A DNA stretch of 64,000 nucleotides from Deinococcus sp. KSM4-11 (GTDB lineage: Bacteria > Deinococcota > Deinococci > Deinococcales > Deinococcaceae): assembly GCF_004801415.1 (NCBI RefSeq), contig NZ_SSNX01000005.1:62001-126000 (forward strand), given 5' to 3'. Positions 26,447 through 33,702 of the stretch are shown one piece after another. The number at the start of each line of letters is the position of its first letter. Within the stretch, counting starts at the first letter, position 1. The notes under the pieces are model-generated. The model saw nothing but the letters and a program-made list of their open reading frames with translations, was not told the origin of the DNA and did no database searches. The translations under genes were made by a program, and so were the position numbers.

Positions 26447-27199
26447 TCAAATCAGCCCGTCCCAGTACGCCTGCAAATCCGAGCTCAGGGGCACCTCGGC
26501 CACGACCTGCGCGCCGTCCCAGGGGAAGGCGAGGCGGGCGGCGTGCAGGGCCTGACGGCTCAAACCCAGCCGCGCGGTCAGCTCCGGCGTCTGTCCGGTC
26601 TGCATGAACTCCAGGAATACGGTGGGGTCGCGTCCGTAAATCTTGTCGCCGACCATGGGCAACCCCAGGTGCGAGAGGTGTGCGCGGATCTGGTGCAGCC
26701 GTCCGCTGCGGGGGTAGGCCTCGATCAGCGCGTGCCCGGCGCGGCGATCCACCACGCGGAAGTCCGTGATGGCGGGTCGCCCGTCTGGAATCACGGCCTG
26801 CCGGATGACCACGCGGTTCGCGCCGCCCAGGCCCAGTTCGCCCAGCGGGGCGTCCACGGTGAGGCGTTCCCAGTCGGGCGTGCCGTGCACGATGGCGAGG
26901 TACGTCTTGCCGACCAGATGCTGCTTGAACAGCGTGTAGAACGTCCGTGCGGCGTCCGGGTCGCGGCTCAGCACCTGCGCACCGCTGGTCTCGCGGTCCA
27001 GCCGGTGCGGGGGCGAGAGCCCCTCCTCGCCGGTGTCCTGCTGCATGAACGTGACCACGTCCGGCACCTCGAAGCGCGCGTGGACGCGGTGTGTGAGCCA
27101 CAGGGCGGGCTTGTGAACGACGTAGAAATCCGGGTGTTCGATAACCACGCGCGGGATTTCCCTGGACGGCAGGGAAGGGGTGAGCGTCAGATCTCCCAT
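26447..27199 (-). CDS. RluA family 23S rRNA/tRNA pseudouridine synthase
   Basis: A 250-residue enzyme with the catalytic HRLDRETSG motif (Asp nucleophile) about residue 75. [23 protein letters not shown] is the second family hallmark and LHAARLAFP the third. It isomerises uridine in structured RNA; the exact site is unknown. There is no S4 domain. ATG 27199 overlaps the end of the FMN reductase gene by 13 nt. The frame is open further upstream, but that stretch is the other gene read out of frame. Confidence 0.88.
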   Translation of the reverse strand: MGDLTLTPSLPSREIPRVVIEHPDFYVVHKPALWLTHRVHARFEVPDVVTFMQQDTGEEGLSPPHRLDRETSGAQVLSRDPDAARTFYTLFKQHLVGKTYLAIVHGTPDWERLTVDAPLGELGLGGANRVVIRQAVIPDGRPAITDFRVVDRRAGHALIEAYPRSGRLHQIRAHLSHLGLPMVGDKIYGRDPTVFLEFMQTGQTPELTARLGLSRQALHAARLAFPWDGAQVVAEVPLSSDLQAYWDGLI

Positions 27200-27777
27200 A
27201 CGCTCCGGTAGGCGCGGCCTTTCAGGCGTTCCGAGAGATCGGTGGCGCGGTTCACGGTGCGTTCCAGTCGCTCGGCCAGCCAGGGGCCGGGTACCTGGGG
27301 CGCGTCCCAGTGGGCCGACGTGGCGTACACGTAATGTGGGTTGACCACGCACCGGAAGTCCACCATCATCCCGAAGGCGAAGGCTCCGTGGCTGAGGTAT
27401 CCGTGATCCAGCCCGCCGGAGACCAGGAAGGTCACGGGCTGGTCGAACCACGCGCCGTGCAGGCCGCGCAGGGCGTCGCTGCTGCCGGTCAGTTCCACCA
27501 GTGCCTTCGCGCCGGAACCGACGCCCCAGTTGTACACGGGCACGCCCAGCAGCACGCCGTCGGCCTCCAGGATCGCGCGGTGGTACAGGCCCGCGTTCGG
27601 GTGGTCGTAACAGCCACTCGGCCCCTGCGCGTTGTCGAAGGGCGGCAGAACCGTGGTTCTCAGGTCGAGGTGCGTGACCTCGTGCCCCTGCGTTTCGAGC
27701 TGCCGGGTCGCCAGGGCACACATCCACGCGCTGCGGCTGTCCGGGTCGAGGCTGGTGGCGATGACCGCGAACTTCAC
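27187..27777 (-). CDS. NAD(P)H-dependent FMN reductase family protein
   Basis: A 196-residue flavodoxin-like protein: [19 protein letters not shown] has the phosphate-binding loop, and [19 protein letters not shown] is the loop beside the flavin. Members reduce FMN or quinones with NAD(P)H. The start is GTG 27777 with no strong ribosome binding site or -10 box near it, so the exact start is less sure. Overlaps the RluA-type gene downstream. Confidence 0.8.
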   Translation of the reverse strand: MKFAVIATSLDPDSRSAWMCALATRQLETQGHEVTHLDLRTTVLPPFDNAQGPSGCYDHPNAGLYHRAILEADGVLLGVPVYNWGVGSGAKALVELTGSSDALRGLHGAWFDQPVTFLVSGGLDHGYLSHGAFAFGMMVDFRCVVNPHYVYATSAHWDAPQVPGPWLAERLERTVNRATDLSERLKGRAYRSVWEI

Positions 27778-27910
27778 CGGTCACCCGCTGGAGACGCAGA
27801 CAGGGCCGGGCGTCGTCCGGGGCCGAACAGAACGGATCGCGGCGATGGCATGGAAGCGGGGCGGTTCGTCCTCACGCCCGCAGGGTAGCGCCCCGGTCAG
27901 ACCGTTCTGC

Positions 27911-28996
27911 TCAGGGCAGCGCGGCCCGCTCGATGGCCCGGAGGTGCTCGATGCGCTGCGGCGTGCCCGGATGTGACCGGAGCAGGTCGAACACGCTGGC
28001 CCGGCTGTCCTTCCCGTCACCCAGTTCCTTCTCCAGCCGCGCCAGGATGTCCTGAAGGGGCCGCGTGGTGTGGTAGCGCTCCAGCATGAAGCGGCCGGCC
28101 ACCTCGTCGGCCTGCGTTTCGTCGGCCCGCGAGTAGCCGCCGCGCAGCAGGGCGGCAGGCACGGCGGCGGCGAAGGTGGTCGCGGACACCAGATCGCCCG
28201 TGATGACGGTGGAGACCAGCGTGAGCCCCAGGCCCTGGTACACGCCCGCCAGTCCGTGCCGGTGCGTGACGTGTCCGGTCTCGTGCGCCAGGACGCCCAT
28301 CAGTTCACGGTCGTTGCTGGCGAGCGCCACGATCTGGTCGGTCATCACGACCGTGCCGCCGGGCAGGGCGAAGGCATTGGCACCGATCCCGCCGCTGTCC
28401 GTGCCCGCTGGCTCGCCGTCGCGCAGCAGCAGCGTGTACGGGTAGCCGCCACCGGCCCACGCGGCCACGTCGCGGAATTCCGCCTGCAACTGGGCCTGCC
28501 GCGCGGCGCTGAGCTTCGTCGGCCCCACATACTCGCCCGTGTTCAGGACTTTCAAGGTCTCGCGGTCGAAGGTCGCCAGGACGCTGCGGGGCGTGACGGC
28601 GGCCGCCTGCCGGGCCAGCACCGGCAGGCCGAACACCACGAAGGCCGCCACGGCCGCCACCGCCAGCACCAGTGCTCCCAGCGCGGCGGCCCAGCGGGAT
28701 TCCAGCCAGCGCACGCCGGTCAGTGCGCGGTTCAGCCCCACTTGCCGCTCCCACGCACTGATGGCTGCGTCATCGGCGGTCTCGTAACGTCCCCCGTCCC
28801 GGAACTTCACCACGCGCCGGACGCCCGGAACGGCCGGATCGACCGTCACCTCGGCCAGCGGCCACATCCGGGGCGAACCCAGCTCCGGCACGTTCAGGGT
28901 TACGCCCTGCTCCGTCAGGGTCACGGTGGCGGGATGGTCTCGGCTGCTGCGGCCATCGAAGTAGACGCCCGCCACCGGGCCGCCAGGAAGGGTCAT
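27911..28996 (-). CDS. M48 family membrane-associated zinc metallopeptidase
   Basis: A 361-residue protein. About 115 N-terminal residues form a small beta domain, then one membrane span (AALGALVLAVAAVAAFVVFG), then an M48 catalytic domain. HETGH in GVLAHETGHVTHRH binds zinc, and DETQADEVAGRFML supplies the third ligand. The closing LLRSHPGTPQRIEHLRAI is typical of BepA/LoiP-type M48 enzymes. The start overlaps the stop of the YjgN-like gene (ATGA). This M48-YjgN pairing suggests joint envelope quality control (inference). Confidence 0.88.
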   Translation of the reverse strand: MTLPGGPVAGVYFDGRSSRDHPATVTLTEQGVTLNVPELGSPRMWPLAEVTVDPAVPGVRRVVKFRDGGRYETADDAAISAWERQVGLNRALTGVRWLESRWAAALGALVLAVAAVAAFVVFGLPVLARQAAAVTPRSVLATFDRETLKVLNTGEYVGPTKLSAARQAQLQAEFRDVAAWAGGGYPYTLLLRDGEPAGTDSGGIGANAFALPGGTVVMTDQIVALASNDRELMGVLAHETGHVTHRHGLAGVYQGLGLTLVSTVITGDLVSATTFAAAVPAALLRGGYSRADETQADEVAGRFMLERYHTTRPLQDILARLEKELGDGKDSRASVFDLLRSHPGTPQRIEHLRAIERAALP

Positions 28997-30168
28997 CAGA
29001 AGCCCACCTGGATGTCGAGGAGTTCCGTGGCCGCCTCGCCCAGCGCGGAGGGCTGCTGTGACGCCCCCGCCGCGAAATCGTCCAGCGGGGCGATGGCCCG
29101 CACCTGAATGCCCTCCAGGACGTACTTCGTCCGGCGGATCGCGGCCCAGGGCGTGGCGAGCCCCAGCGTGAAGACGGTGGCCAGGGTGTTCGTCACGCCG
29201 ATCCACACCAGCGTCCACGGTCTGAACGTCGCGCGCGTGCGGATCACTCCCCCCAGTTCCCCGTGGTTTAGGACGTAGGCCATGATCGCGGCCCGCGCGT
29301 ACTGCCACAGCACCGTGTACAGCAGGATGAACGCCACGTACGCCACCGCAAAGAGGACAATCAGGGTGGTCGGGTCGCCGTCACCGAACGTGTCCGGGTT
29401 CCAGTTCATGGAGCCGAACAGCACGGCCGCCAGGGGAATCAGGAGCACGATCCCCAGGCCCACCCCGACGCCCACAGCCGTCAGGGCGATCACGTAGAAA
29501 GGGGCCACGTCGCCCCGGAATTTCCCGCGTGCCGTGCCGTACTCCAGGTGGTTCAGCTGGTAGCGCCGCTGCATGAACCACGCCCACGGCAGCGCGAAGA
29601 TCCCCCCGATCGAGCCCAGGATGTTGGCCGCGCCATACGCCACGTACGAGTCTCGCAGGCTGCCCATGAAGCCGAAACGCAGGCCCCGGTGCACGGTGTT
29701 GGCAGCCTGGAAACGCAGCGACTGCCGCACCAGCCAGGGGTACAGGCCCACGTAGATCAGCAGCAGCGGCACCGCGATCCAGTACTTCTGGAACTGCGTG
29801 GCCAGCGAGTAACCCAGGAACAGGCCCCCCACGATCACGTACCCGCGCAGCAGGGCCACGGGATTCGCGCGGTACTCGAAATTCTGCCCATCCACCCAGG
29901 CGTGCCCGTAGAAGTACTGGCGCGTGCGGACGCGGGCCCACGGCAGGTAGATGCCCAGCGTGACGATCGTGAGGGCCACGTTCACGATCCAGATCCGGAA
30001 GTACTCGTCGGCCCGCCCCGTGAAGGAAACCGGGTACTCCGTGACCGTCATGGGCGTGGGCGCCGGGCTGTCGGTGACGGCCGGAAGGAGCGGCTGACCC
30101 GCGTGGCGTCCGTACGGAGCGCCGGTCTGGTCATCCGCAGGGTCGAGTGGGGCGGGCAGGTCGGTCAT
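28996..30168 (-). CDS. YjgN/DUF898 family multi-pass membrane protein
   Basis: A 390-residue membrane protein with a charged Pro-rich N-terminus (about 45 residues) and about eight helices. The DUF898 signatures are present: FTGRADEYFRIWIVNVALTIVTLGIYLPWARVRTRQYFY-type and a second repeat near ATVFTLGLATPWAAIRRTKY. Function unknown; it is translated just ahead of the M48 peptidase. ATG 30168 is chosen because TACGAT lies exactly 6 nt upstream; a longer reading adds an Arg-rich unsupported stretch. Confidence 0.83.
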   Translation of the reverse strand: MTDLPAPLDPADDQTGAPYGRHAGQPLLPAVTDSPAPTPMTVTEYPVSFTGRADEYFRIWIVNVALTIVTLGIYLPWARVRTRQYFYGHAWVDGQNFEYRANPVALLRGYVIVGGLFLGYSLATQFQKYWIAVPLLLIYVGLYPWLVRQSLRFQAANTVHRGLRFGFMGSLRDSYVAYGAANILGSIGGIFALPWAWFMQRRYQLNHLEYGTARGKFRGDVAPFYVIALTAVGVGVGLGIVLLIPLAAVLFGSMNWNPDTFGDGDPTTLIVLFAVAYVAFILLYTVLWQYARAAIMAYVLNHGELGGVIRTRATFRPWTLVWIGVTNTLATVFTLGLATPWAAIRRTKYVLEGIQVRAIAPLDDFAAGASQQPSALGEAATELLDIQVGF

Positions 30169-30174
30169 GTGTCC

Positions 30175-30180
30175 ATCGTA
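30175..30180 (-). promoter_or_regulatory. -10 box TACGAT for the YjgN-M48 operon
   Basis: TACGAT on the minus strand is 6 nt upstream of the ATG at 30168, with no ribosome binding site. Confidence 0.55.
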
Positions 30181-30258
30181 CGGACGCGCGGGCCGCCGCG
30201 CAGCGCACCTGACCGACCCCCCCAGTGCGCGGTTTTCCCTCCGCCCGACACATGACAA

Positions 30259-30284
30259 GGGCGGGTGGCCAGTTGCCCCCGCCC
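30259..30284 (-). terminator. Stem-loop downstream of the cold shock gene (distal)
   Basis: GGGCGGG (30259-30265) pairs with CCCGCCC (30278-30284) around an inner GGC/GCC. TTGT follows on the minus strand. A probable terminator of the cold shock message. Confidence 0.6.
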
Positions 30285-30304
30285 GCAAGAATTCAGTGTT
30301 CAGT

Positions 30305-30330
30305 GACCGGGACAGGCGTCCTGTCGGGTC
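30305..30330 (-). terminator. Stem-loop downstream of the cold shock gene (proximal)
   Basis: GACAGG/CCTGTC (loop CGT) with outer GACC/GGTC makes a 10-bp hairpin right after the cold shock stop. It has no T-run, so it may protect the mRNA 3' end rather than terminate. Confidence 0.5.
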
Positions 30331-30339
30331 AAGTGGGAC

Positions 30340-30618
30340 TTACCAGCGGCTGCCGCCGCCCCGGTTGCCGCCACCCATGCTGCTGCTGCCACCCATCGGG
30401 GCGGGCGCGGCGTTCGTGACGACCACGTTCTTGGCCTGCGGGCCTTTGTTGCCCTGGCCGGCCTCCACCTCGAACTCGACCTCATCGCCCTCGTTGAGCT
30501 TGCGGAAGCCGCCGCTCTGGATGGCGCTGTAGTGCACGAAAACGTCAGGGTTGCCGGGGTGTTCGATGAACCCGTAGCCCTTCTCGACGTTAAACCACTT
30601 CACTCGACCTTGAGCCAT
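30340..30618 (-). CDS. csp: Cold shock protein with Gly/Ser-rich tail
   Basis: A 92-residue cold-shock-domain RNA chaperone. RNP1 is present as KGYGFIEHP and RNP2 as [23 protein letters not shown] opens the domain. The usual bacterial Csp is about 67-70 residues. Here about 20 extra residues rich in Gly, Ser, Met and Arg follow, like an RNA-binding RGG-type tail. AAGGAGAG gives a strong ribosome binding site. Two stem-loops follow the gene. Confidence 0.93.
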   Translation of the reverse strand: MAQGRVKWFNVEKGYGFIEHPGNPDVFVHYSAIQSGGFRKLNEGDEVEFEVEAGQGNKGPQAKNVVVTNAAPAPMGGSSSMGGGNRGGGSRW

Positions 30619-30992
30619 AACTCTCCTTGCATCTCCAAGACCGCTGCCCGGTTATCCGCCCTCTGGGCCGAAACCACGAGATGGCGCGTGACTTGAGACC
30701 CTGGCATTATCGCATGACCGACCGGTTCCTACCACCTTCCTCGCCCGCCGCTCCGCTGGGAACGAAACGCAGAAGCCCCTGCCAGTCGCGGTCGAGCTGT
30801 TTTTCTGGCCCCGGTTCAAGGTTTCAAGGATGGCCCGTGCATCCCCCCCACTGCATCCTGGGCGGTCAGCGCTTCGCGTTCGCTGGGCGCGTGGTAACCT
30901 GTGCCGCAAGTTCACCCGCTGCGCGCCGCACTGGAAGCCTCCCGCCCCGCCGGGCCCCCGGCCCCATACGGACGCAGCCCCCGGAGGAAGGC
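30619..30992. promoter_or_regulatory. Divergent intergenic region: cold shock leader and promoters
   Basis: 374 bp between the cold shock gene (minus) and the gamma-carbonic-anhydrase gene (plus). On the minus strand GATAAT (30706-30711) is a plausible -10 box, giving a leader of about 80 nt. On the plus strand TAACCT near 30895, 16 bp after TTCGCG, is a weak candidate promoter. No ORF with family resemblance was found in it. Confidence 0.4.
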
Positions 30993-31544
30993 ATGCCGCG
31001 CTACGCCCTGGACGGGCACGTTCCCGACATTCACCCCACTGCGTTCATCGCCCCCAGTGCCGACCTGATCGGCCAGGTGCGGGTGCAGGCGCAGGCGAGC
31101 GTGTGGTTCGGCGCGGTGCTGCGCGGCGACCTCGAACCCATCACGGTGGGCGTGGGCAGCAACGTGCAGGACGGGGCCGTGCTCCACACGGATCTGGGCT
31201 GGCCGTGCACGCTCGGTGAACACGTGACCATCGGGCACCGCGCCATCGTGCACGGCGCCACCTGCGGGCCGGGCAGTCTGGTCGGCATGGGCGCCGTGAT
31301 GCTCAGCGGTTCCAGCCTGGGCGCCGGGGCGGTGCTCGGCGCTGGCGCCGTGCTGCCCGAGGGCGCGCACGTGCCGGACGGCATGCTGGCCGTGGGCGTG
31401 CCCGCCCGCGTGGTGCGAACTGCCCCCAGCACCGGGAATGCCACCCGCTACGTGCAGAACGGCGAGCGCTTCAGCCGTGGCCTGCGCCGCCTGGACGCCG
31501 ACGCGGCCGCTCCCGAGTGCCAGTCCCTGCTGGAGGGCGTGTGA
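30993..31544 (+). CDS. Gamma-carbonic anhydrase-like hexapeptide-repeat protein
   Basis: A 183-residue left-handed beta-helix protein. Successive hexapeptide turns are seen (FIAPSADLIGQVRVQAQASV, then SNVQDGAVLH, TIGHRAIVHGATCG, SLVGMGAVML, LGAGAVLGAGAVLPEG). The zinc-type histidines in VLHTDLG, IGHRAIVHG match the YrdA/CaiE group. These trimeric proteins bind zinc, and some have carbonic anhydrase activity. GGAGGA sits 5 nt before ATG 30993 and decides the start. Translationally coupled to the next gene (GTGA overlap). Confidence 0.86.
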   Translation: MPRYALDGHVPDIHPTAFIAPSADLIGQVRVQAQASVWFGAVLRGDLEPITVGVGSNVQDGAVLHTDLGWPCTLGEHVTIGHRAIVHGATCGPGSLVGMGAVMLSGSSLGAGAVLGAGAVLPEGAHVPDGMLAVGVPARVVRTAPSTGNATRYVQNGERFSRGLRRLDADAAAPECQSLLEGV

Positions 31545-32440
31545 GCGACGACCTGCGCCCCGCCCGCCCAGATGACACCGAGGTGCCGCACCTGCCCGAG
31601 CCTCCGGAGCCCCTGAATGGTGTTGCTGTCGACCCGCCGGACGTCCAGCCCCTGGACGGCGGCGAGGAACTCGCCGAGCTGATCCCCGAACTGACCCCCA
31701 TGTTCCAGGGCGCGGCCCCCTTCCTGGCGCGGTTTCTGCCGCACTCGATCCCCACGCACGCCGGGCTGAACCAGAACTTCTGCGACCTGCACGCGTTCCT
31801 GAAGTACCTGCACGAGCACTCGTGGTACGGGTACCTGCATGCGCTGCTGGGAGACCAGAGCGCGTACGTGCTGCTGTACGAGGGCCGCACGGTCACGGCG
31901 GCGGCCGCGAGTGCCACAGGCGAGCAGGCCCTGGGCGAACTGCTGAACCTGTACGAGCAGGGCGCGTCCCTGAGCGCGCACCCGCTGGCCAGCAATTACG
32001 CGCATGTGCTGAGCGGCATCGGTTCCCGCGCGTGGAAGTTCAACCTGACCGAGGACTTCACGGGCCTGCACGCCCGCCCCACCGGCGCGATCTTCTACGT
32101 GCGCGGTGAGATCGTGGCCACCATGCCCGCCACGCTTCCCTACGAGGGGGCGTTCCCGGCGCCCCTGCGCCCCCAGACGCTGATCCTGCCGCGCAGCCTG
32201 GCCGGCTGGGCGCACCACCACTACGCCCTGACCCTGCGCGGCAAGGACGCCCTGAACGCCATCACGGACGTCCATCAGGTCTTCCGCATCCAGCACGGGC
32301 AGGGCGGCCTGACCTTCCTGAAGGCGCTGGGCGACAAGAACACGCCGGCCGAGTACGCCATGCGCAGCGACGTGGCGCTGCACGACCTGGAGCCCATGAT
32401 CCAGGACTTCCTGAAGACCGGCTGCATCAAGGAAGGCTGA
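31541..32440 (+). CDS. Conserved-looking hypothetical protein, 299 residues
   Basis: I do not recognise the family. The first 45 residues are acidic and Pro-rich. A globular part follows with FLARFLPHSIPTHAGLNQNF, an aromatic stretch HEHSWYGYLHALLGDQSAY, and GQGGLTFLKALGDKNTPAEY near the end. No signal peptide or membrane span. GTG 31541 overlaps the upstream stop and TGGAGGGC provides a ribosome binding site, so it is co-translated with the hexapeptide protein. The C-terminal half could be a ligand-binding or roadblock-like fold, but that is a guess. Confidence 0.72.
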   Translation: MSDDLRPARPDDTEVPHLPEPPEPLNGVAVDPPDVQPLDGGEELAELIPELTPMFQGAAPFLARFLPHSIPTHAGLNQNFCDLHAFLKYLHEHSWYGYLHALLGDQSAYVLLYEGRTVTAAAASATGEQALGELLNLYEQGASLSAHPLASNYAHVLSGIGSRAWKFNLTEDFTGLHARPTGAIFYVRGEIVATMPATLPYEGAFPAPLRPQTLILPRSLAGWAHHHYALTLRGKDALNAITDVHQVFRIQHGQGGLTFLKALGDKNTPAEYAMRSDVALHDLEPMIQDFLKTGCIKEG

Positions 32441-32446
32441 GCGGCG

Positions 32447-33343
32447 TCAGGCCCTGGTCACGCGGCGCACCTCGGCCAGGATGTCCGGCCATGTGCGGGC
32501 TGTCGTGCCGCGCAGCACCTCGTCCACCTGCGCTTCGCTGAGGTTCCACAGGCGCAGCGCGGTTCCGTCGTCGAGGGCCTGGGGGGCCGGCGCCGTCTCC
32601 TGCGATTTCACGAAGTACCGCCCGCTCACGTCCAGCAGGTCTGCGGCGAGGTGGATGGTCGTCTGCGCGCCCTGCTCCGGTGTCAGGGAGAAGCGGTCGA
32701 CTACCCGGTACAGCTGGCTGAACGCTCCTCCCTGGTGCGCCCCGAAGCCGGTGGCGACCAGGCCCGGATGGAGCGTGTTCGCCGTGAGCCACGGTTCGCG
32801 CCGCGCGAGTTCCCGCGTGAACAGGATGTTCGCCAGCTTGCTCTGCGCGTACGCGGGCCACGCCGAGTAGCCGCGCCGGAACTCCGGATCGTCAAACCTG
32901 ATCCGGCCCATCGCGTGCGCCCCGGACGACACCGTCACCACGCGCGGGTGCGACCCCTGGCGCAGGAGAGGCAGCAGTTCACGCGTCAGCAGGAACGGCG
33001 ACAGGTGATCCAGCGCCCACGTCATCTCGATGCCCTCGCGGGTCTCCTGGCGCGTGTTGAACAGCGCCCCGACATTGTTGACCAGGACGTCCAGCCGCCC
33101 GTGCCGCTCCGCGAAGTCCGCCGCCGCCTGCCGCACCTGCGCGAGTTCCGACAGGTCCGCGATCAGCGTGCCGGCGGCGCCGATGTCTTGGGCCACCTGC
33201 TCGGTTTTCTGCGTGCTACGCCCGGCAACCGTGACCAGCGCGCCCCGCCGGACGAGTTCCCGCGCGGCCTCCAGGCCGATGCCGCCGGTCGAGCCGGTCA
33301 CCAGCACCACCCGGCCGTCCATCCCTTTCGTCCTTGCCGTCAT
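32447..33343 (-). CDS. Short-chain dehydrogenase/reductase (WW-oxidoreductase/retinol dehydrogenase-like)
   Basis: A 298-residue SDR: cofactor motif [12 protein letters not shown] (for NNAG), Ser in VTVSSGAH, catalytic YAQSK, then a long C-terminus ([20 protein letters not shown]). The layout resembles the RDH/WWOX-type SDRs of about 300 residues, acting on unidentified carbonyls with NADP. ATG 33343 is set by TATGCT 6 nt upstream; a 17-residue Arg/Pro-rich extension lacks support. Convergent with the hypothetical gene, 6 nt apart. Confidence 0.84.
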   Translation of the reverse strand: MTARTKGMDGRVVLVTGSTGGIGLEAARELVRRGALVTVAGRSTQKTEQVAQDIGAAGTLIADLSELAQVRQAAADFAERHGRLDVLVNNVGALFNTRQETREGIEMTWALDHLSPFLLTRELLPLLRQGSHPRVVTVSSGAHAMGRIRFDDPEFRRGYSAWPAYAQSKLANILFTRELARREPWLTANTLHPGLVATGFGAHQGGAFSQLYRVVDRFSLTPEQGAQTTIHLAADLLDVSGRYFVKSQETAPAPQALDDGTALRLWNLSEAQVDEVLRGTTARTWPDILAEVRRVTRA

Positions 33344-33349
33344 GCCCCA

Positions 33350-33355
33350 AGCATA
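33350..33355 (-). promoter_or_regulatory. -10 box TATGCT for the SDR
   Basis: TATGCT on the minus strand is 6 nt upstream of the ATG at 33343. It lies just downstream of a rho-independent terminator, so the SDR does not depend on transcription from further upstream. Confidence 0.55.
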
Positions 33356-33391
33356 GGCGCGTGGCCGGGGTCGCGGCGGTGCGCGTGGCGG

Positions 33392-33425
33392 CAAAAGGAA
33401 AAACCGGCTCTTGGAGACTCCGGTT
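33392..33425 (-). terminator. Rho-independent terminator with no upstream gene on its strand
   Basis: On the minus strand AACCGG and CCGGTT form a 6-bp stem (33402-33407 with 33420-33425), with an inner TCT/AGA pairing, followed by TTTTTCCTTTT. It is one of the clearest terminators in the window. No protein gene precedes it on this strand; the next gene (33703) points away. Confidence 0.75.
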
Positions 33426-33475
33426 CCTCCGCGCTACGGACTTCACCCGGCCCGTGTTGCGTTGTCTGCGCTGAT
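33392..33475 (-). ncRNA. Candidate small RNA ending at an orphan terminator
   Basis: About 84 nt on the minus strand between a TACACT -10 candidate (33482-33487) and the terminator. The body can pair ACGG with CCGT around a short loop and has flanking GCGC blocks, before the terminator hairpin. It contains no start codon followed by a meaningful reading frame. No known RNA family was recognised: it lacks the SRP RNA loop. Promoter -35 spacing is not ideal. Confidence 0.45.
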
Positions 33476-33702
33476 AGGGGAAGTGTAGCCGCCCCCCTCT
33501 GACACCCCTGTCACACGCTGACCGCCGGTCATTCCCCCGTTCGTGGGTGGTCTGGCCCGCCGACGCCTCCGGGCCGCACTCGCCGTGAGACCGGAAGGTG
33601 CGCCACAATACGGGTGTGGGAACACGGGGGAGCCGCCGGGGGGCGTGCACCGATCCCTCCTGGGGCGACGGGGCGGCCAGCAGCTCCGGAACTGGGGATC
33701 GC

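Noticed and set aside
26447..27784. Apparent fusion of the RluA enzyme with an N-terminal extension
   Set aside because: The extension is the FMN reductase gene read in another frame. The RluA start ATG at 27199 gives a normal-length enzyme.
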